From: Streptomyces sp. NBC_00433
GTDB lineage: Bacteria; Actinomycetota; Actinomycetes; Streptomycetales; Streptomycetaceae
Reading direction: 5' to 3'
Assembly (NCBI GenBank): GCA_036015235.1
Contig: CP107926.1
Location: forward strand, 5,847,501-5,911,500
DNA length: 64,000 nt
Shown: one piece after another, positions 38,099 through 46,095 of the stretch
How positions within the stretch are numbered: the first letter of the stretch is position 1
How the letters are laid out: each line of letters begins with the position of its first letter
Position numbers and translations under genes: made by a program
The notes under the pieces: model-generated
Told to the model about the DNA's origin: nothing
The model's input: only the letters and a program-made list of their open reading frames with translations
Databases searched by the model: none

Positions 38099-38426
38099 GC
38101 CGTCAGTTTACCGGCGCACGATCCCCGCGCGATTTGGCCGCGTGCAAATGGGGAGAGGGTGTCTGGTGGTGCGGAAGTCGCAGGTCAATGAGGGTTTCCA
38201 GCAGCTAACCGGAACCCGTTTTCGAGCCCTTGGACTGGTTGGTATGCACTGTTTGTAAACTTTTGTGGTGCGCGCTGGGCAGGTGGCGGCCGGGCGGCGG
38301 CCCGCCCTTGAGATAATTGACCATATGTTCGAATTAGGCCTCGCGTTGTGGGGAAGATCACTGATTACAGTGGCAGGAACGGGCCGTCGAGAGGGCGGCG
38401 GCCACGCACGGGAGGGAGACGGGACC
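38099..38426. promoter_or_regulatory. Divergent spacer of the TetR regulator and VOC gene
   Basis: 328 bases without a gene. It is distinctly AT-richer than its surroundings in two patches: around 38240-38270, with GTTTGTAAAC (38251-38260), and around 38308-38336. These are the likely promoter and operator area for both genes, but no pair of -35/-10 boxes with good spacing stood out. Confidence 0.35.
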
Positions 38427-39221
38427 ATGTCCGTATTCAACGAGGGCACGCCCTGCTGGGCCGACGCGGCGCTGCCCGACCTGGCGGCCGGCCGGCGGTT
38501 CTACGGGGAGCTGTTCGGCTGGACCTTCGACGACCAGGGCGAGGACTTCGGGCATTACACCCTGGCGCTGCGCGACGGGAAGTCCGCCGCCGCCCTGATG
38601 GCCAAGCCGGATCCGGCGATGCCCACCGCCTGGACCCTCTATTTCGCCTCGACCGACGCGACCGGTGCCGCCGCCAGGATCGGCGCGGCCGGCGGGCAGG
38701 TCGTCTTCGGCCCCGACAAGGCGGGCGATGCCGGCGTGATGCTGGGCGCGGTCGACCCCGGCGGCTCCGTCTTCGGCGTGTGGCAGGCCGGCGAGCACCT
38801 GGGCTTCGAGGTCACCGACCAGCCTGGCTCCTTCTGCTGGGCGGAGAACCACACGCGGGACGCGGCCGCCGTCGACCCCTTCTACGAGGCGCTGTTCGGC
38901 TACCGGGCCGAGCAGGTCGGCGACGGCGAGCACTTCGACTACAAGGTGTGGTCGCCGGCCGGCGACCCGGAGCTGCCGGTCGGCGGGCGGCTGAAGCTGG
39001 CCGCCGGCCTGTCGGACGAGCAGCCCTCGGCCTTCCGCATCTACTTCGCGGTGGACGACTGCGACGCCGCTGCCGCGACGGTGCGCGAGCTGGGCGGCCG
39101 GGTGACGGAAGAGCCCGCGGACTCGCCCTTCGGCAGGCTCGCCACCGTCACCGACGACCAGGGAGCGGTCTTCAAGGTCATCGACCCCCAGCGCAAGGTC
39201 GGCTCCATAGAGGGGAGTTGA
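38427..39221 (+). CDS. VOC-family protein in the KbpA position
   Basis: 264 residues from ATG 38427 (GGAGGGAG upstream). Two tandem glyoxalase/VOC domains: WADAALPDLAAGRRFYGELFGWTF starts the first, and FCWAENHTRDAAAVDPFYEALFGYRA the second. VOC folds bind metals or small ligands. The position directly upstream of afsK and the size match KbpA, which in S. coelicolor binds AfsK and inhibits its autophosphorylation. That identification is from memory of gene order and needs an alignment. No catalytic metal triad could be assigned confidently. Confidence 0.75.
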   Translation: MSVFNEGTPCWADAALPDLAAGRRFYGELFGWTFDDQGEDFGHYTLALRDGKSAAALMAKPDPAMPTAWTLYFASTDATGAAARIGAAGGQVVFGPDKAGDAGVMLGAVDPGGSVFGVWQAGEHLGFEVTDQPGSFCWAENHTRDAAAVDPFYEALFGYRAEQVGDGEHFDYKVWSPAGDPELPVGGRLKLAAGLSDEQPSAFRIYFAVDDCDAAAATVRELGGRVTEEPADSPFGRLATVTDDQGAVFKVIDPQRKVGSIEGS

Positions 39222-39456
39222 CGCTTCCCCTGGCTCTTTCCGGCGCGTTGTGCTGCTGCCGGGGCGGCAGGTGGCGGATGATAACGAGTTCGCTCCCTGG
39301 GCGTGTCGTGACGGCCCCGGGTTCGCAACCGGCGCCCTTCCCAGGAACAATCAGGTCCGTACTCTGGCGTGGGCGCGGGTAACGGACCGCGAAGGGCAGG
39401 ACGCACGGGCGCGGAGCACGGCCGCAACAACGCGGGCACGGGGAGGTGGCAGGGCA

Positions 39457-41841
39457 GTGGTGGAGCAGCTGACGCAGCACGACCCGAGACGGATCGGCCC
39501 TTTCGAGGTGCTGGGACGGCTCGGCGCCGGCGGCATGGGGCTGGTCTATCTCGCCCGCTCGGCATCCGGCCGCCGGGTGGCGATCAAGACCGTACGCGCG
39601 GAGCTCGCCGAGGACCAGCTCTTCCGGGTCCGCTTCACGCGTGAGGTCGAGGCCGCCCGAGCCGTCTCCGGCTTCTACACCGCCGCCGTGGTGGACGCCG
39701 ACCCGCGGGCCGCCGTGCCGTGGCTGGCCACCGCGTACGTTCCGGCGCCGTCGCTGGAGGAGATCGTCAACGAGGCGGGGCCGATGCCCGCCCAGGCGGT
39801 GCGCTGGCTCGCCGCCGGTATCGCCGAGGCCCTGCAGTCGATCCACGCCGCCGGCCTGGTGCACCGCGACATGAAACCGTCGAACGTGCTGGTGGTGGAG
39901 GACGGGCCGCGGGTCATCGACTTCGGCATCGCCTCCGGGGTGTCCAACACCCGGCTGACGATGACCAACGTCGCCGTCGGCACCCCCGCCTACATGTCGC
40001 CCGAGCAGGCGCGCGACTCCCGCAGCGTGCGCGGCGCGAGCGACATCTTCTCGCTCGGCTCCACGCTGGTCTTCGCCGCGACCGGGCACGCGCCCTTCCA
40101 CGGGGCCAACCCGGTGGAGACCGTCTTCATGCTGCTGCGCGAGGGCCCGGACCTGGGCGGACTGCCCGACGAGCTGCGCCCGCTCATCGAGTCCTGCATG
40201 CGGATGGAGGCCGAGGGCCGGCCCACACCGGCCGACCTGCAGGCCCAGCTGGCCCCGCATCTGTTCTCGACCGGCAGCGACGACACCGGGACGGCCTCCG
40301 CCTGGCTGCCGCCCGGGGCGGTCGCGCTGATAGAGCAGCGCCGCAGCGGCCGGCTGCCGCACGCCTCGCCGCCCCCGGGCGGCGCGCACGGCGCGCACGC
40401 GGCGGGCCGGAACCGGCCCGCGCAGCAGCAGGGCGCGGCGCTGCCGCCGCGGCCCGCGCAGCCGCCGCCGATCCCGGCGCACGCGCCGGGCGACGACAAC
40501 AACCACGGCCGGCGCGGCGCGGGCGAGGTGGTGCAGCTCGCCGGGTCGGCGCCGATCGGCCCCGGGCTGCGGGTCGCGGAAGCAGCCGAGCACAAGGCGG
40601 TGAGCGGGGCCCCGCCCGGCACCGAATGGGTCCGCCGCAGGCCGGGTGCGCACCGGGCCGGCGACCCGGCGCCGCCCGGAGTGCCCGCGCAGGGCGCGGC
40701 GGCGCCCCCGGCCGAGTGGCGGCCCTGGCGCTTCCGGATGTCGAACGACGTGTGGGGCACCCCGGTGGTGGCCGGCGGGCTGCTGTACGTCACCTCCTTC
40801 GAGGTGCACGCGCTGGATGTGGCCAGCGGGCGGCGGGAGTTCAAGACCAGGGACGTCGCCTGGACCATGGCGGTGGCCGGCGGGCGGATCCACGCCTCGG
40901 ACGGTCCGAGCCTGTTCGCGCTGGACGCCACGGACGGCGCCGACCGGTGGCGTACGCAGATCGACGGCTGGGTCTACGCGGTACGGACCGACGCGGGCAC
41001 CGTCGTCACGGGAACGCGCGGCGGCGGCGTCCAGTCGTGGGACGCGGGCCGCGGGGTACTGCGGTGGGAGCGGAGCGGCGCGCAGACGGAGTTCGAGTCC
41101 CCGGACTCGGGCCCGACCGTGGTCGGCCGGGCCGTCTATTACCAGGGCGGCGGGCAGCTGCACTCGGTGGACGCGCTGACCGGGGCCGAGATGTGGTCGT
41201 ATCCGGTCGGAGAGCCGGGCGCGGCGGGCTCGGTGCCCACGAGGCCGGTGGTCGCGGACGGCGTCGTCCACCTGACGGCCGGCACCCGGGTGCTCGCGCT
41301 CGACGCCCGCAGCGGCGCCGAGCGCTGGCATTTCGACGCACCCGCGGTGATGTTCGCACCGCCCGCGCACGTGCCCGGACCCGGGACGTCGGGCGGCGGC
41401 ATCTATGTCGCCGACCACCTCGGTACGGTCTACGCGCTCGACCCGGCCGGCGGGCGTGAGCGGTGGCGGATCGCCACAGAGCCGCGGCAGTCCGTGGAGC
41501 CGGTCGTGGTCGCGGCCGGGGCGGTGCACCTGGGCGCGGGCAGCGCGCTCTACACACTCGACGCGGTCAGCGGTACCCCGCGCTGGCGGTTCGCCGCGCA
41601 GGGCGAGATCGTCGGGTCGCCCGCGGTCGCCGACGGCCGGGTGCACTTCGGGTCCAAGGACCACTGCCTCTACACCGTGGACGCGCAGGGCGGACAGTTG
41701 CGCTGGCGGCTGGAGACCGGCGGCGAGATCACCGGTTCGCCGGTCAGCGCGGACGGCGTCATTTACGCGTGCTCCAAGGACCGCTGCGTGTACGCGCTCG
41801 ACGCGACGAAGGGGACCGGGGCGTCGTCCCGCCGGACGTAA
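39457..41841 (+). CDS. afsK: Serine/threonine protein kinase AfsK
   Basis: 794 residues from GTG 39457 (GGGGAGG ten bases upstream), opening with VEQLTQHDPRRIGPFEVLGRL as in known AfsK. The Hanks kinase domain (about 14-275) is intact: GAGGMG loop, Lys44 (VAIK), Asp138 (HRDMKPSN), Asp155 (DFG) and the activation loop (TNVAVGTPAYMSPEQ). A disordered Pro/Ala-rich linker follows, then a C-terminal beta-propeller of PQQ-type repeats with recurring YALDxxxGxxRW motifs (about 425-794). There is no clear membrane helix. AfsK phosphorylates AfsR, coded nearby, to raise antibiotic production, and also affects hyphal tip growth. Confidence 0.95.
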   Translation: MVEQLTQHDPRRIGPFEVLGRLGAGGMGLVYLARSASGRRVAIKTVRAELAEDQLFRVRFTREVEAARAVSGFYTAAVVDADPRAAVPWLATAYVPAPSLEEIVNEAGPMPAQAVRWLAAGIAEALQSIHAAGLVHRDMKPSNVLVVEDGPRVIDFGIASGVSNTRLTMTNVAVGTPAYMSPEQARDSRSVRGASDIFSLGSTLVFAATGHAPFHGANPVETVFMLLREGPDLGGLPDELRPLIESCMRMEAEGRPTPADLQAQLAPHLFSTGSDDTGTASAWLPPGAVALIEQRRSGRLPHASPPPGGAHGAHAAGRNRPAQQQGAALPPRPAQPPPIPAHAPGDDNNHGRRGAGEVVQLAGSAPIGPGLRVAEAAEHKAVSGAPPGTEWVRRRPGAHRAGDPAPPGVPAQGAAAPPAEWRPWRFRMSNDVWGTPVVAGGLLYVTSFEVHALDVASGRREFKTRDVAWTMAVAGGRIHASDGPSLFALDATDGADRWRTQIDGWVYAVRTDAGTVVTGTRGGGVQSWDAGRGVLRWERSGAQTEFESPDSGPTVVGRAVYYQGGGQLHSVDALTGAEMWSYPVGEPGAAGSVPTRPVVADGVVHLTAGTRVLALDARSGAERWHFDAPAVMFAPPAHVPGPGTSGGGIYVADHLGTVYALDPAGGRERWRIATEPRQSVEPVVVAAGAVHLGAGSALYTLDAVSGTPRWRFAAQGEIVGSPAVADGRVHFGSKDHCLYTVDAQGGQLRWRLETGGEITGSPVSADGVIYACSKDRCVYALDATKGTGASSRRT

Positions 41842-42068
41842 GCCCGTCCCCCGGCGGCAGGGCGGCGAAGCCCGGCGGCCTGCCAGGCAGAAAAAAAGAG
41901 GGAGCCGAGCAGGGCCGCGGTTGCCGGCGTGGCACCGACCCCGGTGAAGAGGTCGCCCACCCGGATGTCGGACCCGTGGCACCCGCCGTACCGGACACGG
42001 AAGGAACTCCGGACGGCGGGCACTGCTCCGATGAGCGCGAGGAGCGAGCCGGGGATGTTGCGGAGCAT
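41763..42068 (-). CDS. Possible remnant of a small membrane protein overlapping the end of afsK
   Basis: 101 codons from ATG 42068. The first half reads like a short membrane protein (LRNIPGSLLALIGAVPAV, then HGSDIRVGDLFTGVGATPATAALLGSLFF) of a type seen in Streptomyces. The C-terminal half lacks the second hydrophobic helix and runs antisense into the last 80 bases of afsK. A run of seven T in the coding strand (A-run at 41890-41897) could mark a frameshift. It may be a decayed gene or chance. Low confidence. Confidence 0.3.
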   Translation of the reverse strand: MLRNIPGSLLALIGAVPAVRSSFRVRYGGCHGSDIRVGDLFTGVGATPATAALLGSLFFSAWQAAGLRRPAAGGRAYVRRDDAPVPFVASSAYTQRSLEHA

Positions 42069-42310
42069 CCGGCGGCGCCGCCTCTTTCGCGTACTCAGCT
42101 CCCTCGGGGCCGAGGCTACGCCGGGTGCGTCGCCTTCGCCAGGCGAGCGGTGCGCCGTCGCCCCCGAGATGTCCCCCGTGCTGTCCCCGGGGCAGCACAA
42201 GACACAGCAGGCCGGCCGCAGCGTCCCCTCCGAGCTGCGGTCAGCCTGCTGTGCGAGCCCGGGGCGCCGTCCGCGGACCCCTGATCCGCGGACGTTCCCC
42301 CTCCCGGGCT

Positions 42311-42420
42311 GCCCCCATGGTCCCCCGATTCCCCTGACCCCCCGTGGCCCCCCCGGACCCCCGTGGTCCCCCCGAACCCCCCCCCGGGCGGATCCCCCTT
42401 GATCCCCCGTGGTCCCCCCG
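42311..42420. repeat. C-rich tract (G-rich on the - strand) between afsK and afsS
   Basis: About 110 bases made of C-runs of four to nine separated by short GTGG, GGA, GAA, TTGAT or TGA pieces, including CCCCCGTGGTCCCCCC twice. The - strand thus has many G-runs with short loops, fitting G-quadruplexes in the 3' UTR of afsS. On the + strand it is a C-rich, G-poor tract downstream of afsK, as expected for a Rho-loading site. The rest of the 41842-42445 spacer holds only the remnant described. Confidence 0.6.
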
Positions 42421-42445
42421 TGCGACCGCTCCCGTCAGCGGACGA

Positions 42446-42613
42446 TTACTGGCGCGTGCCCTCGGTGTAGATGTTGTTCGGCTTCACGGTGCCCGGCGCG
42501 GTGGCCGTCTCCGGAGCGGTCTCGGGCGTGCCCTCGGTGTAGATGTTGTCCGGGTCCGCGGTGCCGCCGTCGTGCTTCGGCGGCTTCGGGGTCTTCGCCT
42601 GGTCTGCGCTCAT
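42446..42613 (-). CDS. afsS: AfsS-like small regulatory protein
   Basis: 55 residues from ATG 42613 (AGGAGAG six bases upstream). Short, hydrophilic, without Cys or Trp. It carries two repeats, PDNIYTEGT (about 21-29) and PNNIYTEGT (about 45-53), separated by a Pro/Glu/Thr-rich spacer. AfsS, the small activator of antibiotic synthesis controlled by AfsR, lies downstream of afsR in S. coelicolor and has repeats built on D-N-H in my recollection. Here the place and repeat logic are kept but the core differs. Assignment rests mainly on synteny. Its own promoter would lie in the spacer after afsR. Confidence 0.7.
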   Translation of the reverse strand: MSADQAKTPKPPKHDGGTADPDNIYTEGTPETAPETATAPGTVKPNNIYTEGTRQ

Positions 42614-42738
42614 GGTGCTCTCCTGTGTACTGTGAGTGCGTGGGGACGTACTGGCGTAACGCCCGCCCGGCAGCGACCCCCGTGCACCGCCGAGCGGGCA
42701 GCTCGTGCAGTGATGGAATCGTGGCACCCCCCGATAAT

Positions 42739-42761
42739 CAACTGATAAACGCCATCAGTTG
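42739..42761 (-). promoter_or_regulatory. Candidate afsS control site (inverted repeat)
   Basis: CAACTGAT (42739-42746) and ATCAGTTG (42754-42761) are exact reverse complements with a 7-base spacer, 126 bases before the afsS start and in the only AT-rich part of the spacer 42614-42828. TTATCA/TTATCG hexamers on the - strand could be -10 elements. AfsR is known to bind at the afsS promoter; whether this repeat is its site is inference. Confidence 0.4.
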
Positions 42762-42828
42762 GGCAGTGAAGGGCGTAACTACCGGAAGCTGTAGGCCTCA
42801 AGCCCTTCCGGGAACCGCCGGACAGCCC

Positions 42829-45777
42829 TCAGACGGCGAAGGACGACGGCGACTCGTCCTGGTCCCCGTCGCCGAGCAGTCGCCGCACCTCGGCGGTCTC
42901 CGGTGTCCCCAGTGACGTGAAGACGGCAAGCGCGTCGTGCCAGCAGGCGTGCGCGCGGATCTCCTGGCCCATGCCGTCCAGCGCGCGGCCCAGCACGGTC
43001 AGCGCGTTGGCCGTACGCCACTCGCCGCCGATCTCCCGCAGGATGACGAGCGCCTGCTCGACGTGCGAGGCGGACTGCCGCCAGCGCTCGGCGGCGAGGT
43101 GCAGCTGCGCGAGGCGGAAGAGCGTCATGCCCTCCCAGAACTGCTGCCGGGCGGCGCGGAAGATGTCCAGGGACTCGGTGAGGCACTCCAGCGCCTCGTC
43201 GAGGCGGTCGGCGGCGGTGAGCGTGACGCCCATCGAATACAGGCCGTTGCCCAGCCGGAAGCCGGCGCCCATTTCGCGGTGGATCGCCACGACCCGCTCC
43301 GCGGTGGCCGTCGCGGCCTCGGTGTCGCCCAGGTCCTGTTGGGCGCGGGCCAGGTTGCTCAGCGCCGACGCCTCGCCGTGCTTGTTGCCGTCGGCGCGGA
43401 AGGCCTCCAGCGCCGTGGTGTGGTAAGCGGCGCTCTCGGCGAAGCGGTGGCCGCGGTGGGCGAGCGAACCGCGCAGATTCGGTGCGTAGCTGGACGTCAC
43501 CGGGTCCTCCGCGGACAGGCCGAGCAGCAGCGCGTGCTTGGCCTCCTCCTCCGCCGCCTCGAATCTGCCCGACAGCCGCAGCAGTTGGCCGAGCCAGACC
43601 CGCCCGCGGCCCTCGACGAGGGTGTGGCCGCACGCCTGCGCGGTGGTCACCAGGGCGCGGGCGGCCTGTTCGTACTGCCGGGCGTAGACGCCGGACTCCA
43701 CGAGGTCCTGGGCGGCGAGCAGCACGTCCACCGCGCGCCGCAGGAAGCCCTCGCAACCGGAGTCCGCGGCCTGCTGCACTGTCGCCAGCAGCCCCTGCGC
43801 CTCGGAGAAGAGCCACTCCAGGGACTCCTCCCTGGTGCCGAAGGACAGACCCGGATGGGTGGTCGGGGCGAGGTGCTCGATGACGCGGTCGCCCGGATTC
43901 TCCAGCGCGTAGGCGGACACCGCCGAGGCGAGGGAGAAGTCCAGCAGCCGGGACAGCGCCGCGCAGCGGGCCTCGGGTGTCTCGTCCGCCTCGGCCTGCT
44001 CGCGGGCGTAGAGGCGCAGCAGGTCGTGGAAGCGGTAGCGCGCCGGGGCGGCGGATTCGATCAGGCTGATGTCGACGAGCGCTTCGAGGAGTTCCTCGGT
44101 GCGGTACGGGTCCAGGTCCAGGACGGCCGCGGCGGCGTGCAGCGAGATATCGGGGCCCTCGGGGAGCGACAGCAGCCGGAAAGCCCGCGCCTGCGAAGGG
44201 GAGAGGTGCCCGTAGCCGAGGGCGAAGGTCGCCTTCACGGCGAGGTCGCCGGCGCGCAGCTCGTCCAGCCGCCTGCGGTGGTCCGCGAGCTTGTTGGCCA
44301 GCACCGACACGGTCCAGGTGCGGCGGGCGGCCAGGCGGGCGGCGGCGATACGGATCGCCAGCGGCAGGAAGCCGCAGGCCGCGACGACGTCGAGTGCGGC
44401 CTGCCGCTCACTGCTGACCCGCTCCTCGCCCACGATCCGGGTGAACAGCAGGAGCGATTCCTCGGGCGACATCACGTCGAGGTCGACCAGGTGGGCGCCG
44501 GCCAGGTCCACCATCCGCACCCGGCTGGTGACCAGGGCCGCGCAGCCGGGTGTGCCGGGCAGCAGCTGCCTGACCTGGGCGGCGTCGTAGGCGTTGTCGA
44601 GCAGGGCGAGGACCCGGCGGCCGTCGAGGGTGGAGCGGTAGAGCGCGGCGCGGTCGGCCAGCGAGTCGGGGATCGCCGCGTCCGGCAGGCCGAGCGCGCG
44701 CAGGAACGACCCGAGCACGGCCTCGGGCTCGGCCGGCCTCGGGCTCGTGCCCTGCAGATCGACGTACAGCTGTCCGTCGGGGAAGGCGTCGCGGGCGTCA
44801 TGGGCGACCTGGACGGCCAGCGTGGTCTTGCCGACGCCGCCGATGCCCGCGACCGCGGAGACCGCCATCACACCGCTGCCCTGCGACGCGCAGGCCAACT
44901 GCTCGCCCAGCTCGCGGACGAAGGCGGAGCGGCCGGTGAAGTCGGAGACGGTGGCCGGCAGTTGCGCGGGCCGCAGGATCTCCGCGGCGCCGGGCGCGGC
45001 GGCGCCCAGCGGCGGGGCGAGGCCGGCGTCCGCCTCAAGGATGCGCTGGTGCAGGTCGCTCAGTTCGGCCGAGGGGTCGATGCCCAGCTCCTCGGCGAGC
45101 AGCCGCCGGGTGTCGGCGTAGACGCCGAGTGCCTCGGCCTGCCGGCCGCTGCGGTAGAGGGCGAGCATCAGCAGGGCGCGCAGCCGCTCGCGCAGCGGGT
45201 GCTCGGCGGTGATCGCGGTCAGCTCCGAGACGGCCTCGGCGTGCGCGCCGACTTCCAGGTCCAGTTCCAGGCGGGTCTCGATCATGCCGAGGTGCCATTC
45301 GGCGAGCCGGCCGCGCTGGGTCTCGGCATACGGCCCCGGCAGCCCGGCGAGCGGCTCGCCCTTCCACAGGTCGAGGGCGCTGAGCATCAGCTCCCTGGCC
45401 TGGCCGGGGTCGGCCACCCGGACCTTCTCGGCCTCCGCGGCCAACTGTTCGACCTGGGTGGCGTCCAGTGCCTCGACGGGTATGTGGATCGCGTAGCCGC
45501 CCGAGTCGGTGACCAGGGTCTCCGAGCCGAGCGCCTTGCGCAGCCGGAAGGCATACGAACGCAGGGCGGCCAGCGCTGTATTGGGCGGATTCTCACCCCA
45601 GAGGGCGTCGAGCAGCTCCGACGCGGTCGCCGTCCGCCCGCCGCGCAGCAGCAGTACGGCCAGCAGCGCGCGCTGCTGCGGTGCGCCGGTGCCGATCGGC
45701 TCGCCGTCGCGCCAGGCGCGCACCGGCCCGAGGACCGCGAACCGCAGGCCGCCGCCCGGTTCCGTCCCGCTTCCCAT
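42829..45777 (-). CDS. afsR: Global antibiotic regulator AfsR (SARP-NB-ARC-TPR)
   Basis: 982 residues from ATG 45777 (AGGGGG upstream). Domain order: OmpR-type winged helix (about 10-100, LRFAVLGPVRAW, then ALWGENPPNTALAALRSYAFRLRKAL); BTAD (about 105-255, ending in EELGIDPSAELSDLHQRIL); NB-ARC ATPase with Walker A AVAGIGGVGKTTLA, Walker B-like VLALLDNAYDA and a CGFLPLAIRIAAA segment; then a TPR array (about 620-960) with LSGRFEAAEEEA and LARAQQDLGDTEAATATAE repeats. AfsR is phosphorylated by AfsK and activates afsS, linking signals to antibiotic synthesis. Length and order match the family (about 990 residues). Confidence 0.95.
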   Translation of the reverse strand: MGSGTEPGGGLRFAVLGPVRAWRDGEPIGTGAPQQRALLAVLLLRGGRTATASELLDALWGENPPNTALAALRSYAFRLRKALGSETLVTDSGGYAIHIPVEALDATQVEQLAAEAEKVRVADPGQARELMLSALDLWKGEPLAGLPGPYAETQRGRLAEWHLGMIETRLELDLEVGAHAEAVSELTAITAEHPLRERLRALLMLALYRSGRQAEALGVYADTRRLLAEELGIDPSAELSDLHQRILEADAGLAPPLGAAAPGAAEILRPAQLPATVSDFTGRSAFVRELGEQLACASQGSGVMAVSAVAGIGGVGKTTLAVQVAHDARDAFPDGQLYVDLQGTSPRPAEPEAVLGSFLRALGLPDAAIPDSLADRAALYRSTLDGRRVLALLDNAYDAAQVRQLLPGTPGCAALVTSRVRMVDLAGAHLVDLDVMSPEESLLLFTRIVGEERVSSERQAALDVVAACGFLPLAIRIAAARLAARRTWTVSVLANKLADHRRRLDELRAGDLAVKATFALGYGHLSPSQARAFRLLSLPEGPDISLHAAAAVLDLDPYRTEELLEALVDISLIESAAPARYRFHDLLRLYAREQAEADETPEARCAALSRLLDFSLASAVSAYALENPGDRVIEHLAPTTHPGLSFGTREESLEWLFSEAQGLLATVQQAADSGCEGFLRRAVDVLLAAQDLVESGVYARQYEQAARALVTTAQACGHTLVEGRGRVWLGQLLRLSGRFEAAEEEAKHALLLGLSAEDPVTSSYAPNLRGSLAHRGHRFAESAAYHTTALEAFRADGNKHGEASALSNLARAQQDLGDTEAATATAERVVAIHREMGAGFRLGNGLYSMGVTLTAADRLDEALECLTESLDIFRAARQQFWEGMTLFRLAQLHLAAERWRQSASHVEQALVILREIGGEWRTANALTVLGRALDGMGQEIRAHACWHDALAVFTSLGTPETAEVRRLLGDGDQDESPSSFAV

Positions 45778-45974
45778 TCATGCCCCCTGAACCGCCCGCG
45801 AACCGTACCGGTCCGGACAGGGCCGGGTCGGCTCTCCGCGCGTATATCAATCATTCATCGCCGGGCGGAACAGTTGTCCGCATGGCACTCGCCGGCGGAG
45901 CAACTGGTTCAACCCCGTCCGTGCCAGTTTGCCGTGTCGGGCCGCCCCGGGTCACCCCATGCGGGTCCCTAACC

Positions 45975-45997
45975 GGCCCAACGGCAGAAGTTGGGCC
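45975..45997. promoter_or_regulatory. Perfect inverted repeat in the afsR/AMP-binding divergent spacer
   Basis: GGCCCAAC (45975-45982) and GTTGGGCC (45990-45997) enclose GGCAGAA, and are followed by an AT-rich GAATTTGATATTC. The spacer 45778-46095 (318 bases) has no gene and must hold the promoters of both divergent genes. Confidence 0.4.
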
Positions 45998-46095
45998 GAA
46001 TTTGATATTCCGTCTGTGCGTGCGCGGAGGTTGTGGTGTGTGGGGATGGATCGGGCCGTGGGGCTTTGCGCCACAGGACGGGTAGCTGAGCCGCG

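Noticed and set aside
38240..38340. Specific promoter boxes in the TetR/VOC spacer
   Set aside because: TTGGAC, TTGAGA and TTGACC candidates are present but none has a good -10 at 16-19 bases.
41880..41900. Intrinsic terminator for afsK at the CTGCC/GGCAG hairpin
   Set aside because: On the + strand the hairpin is followed by A, not T. On the - strand the T-run comes before the hairpin, so it is the wrong order.
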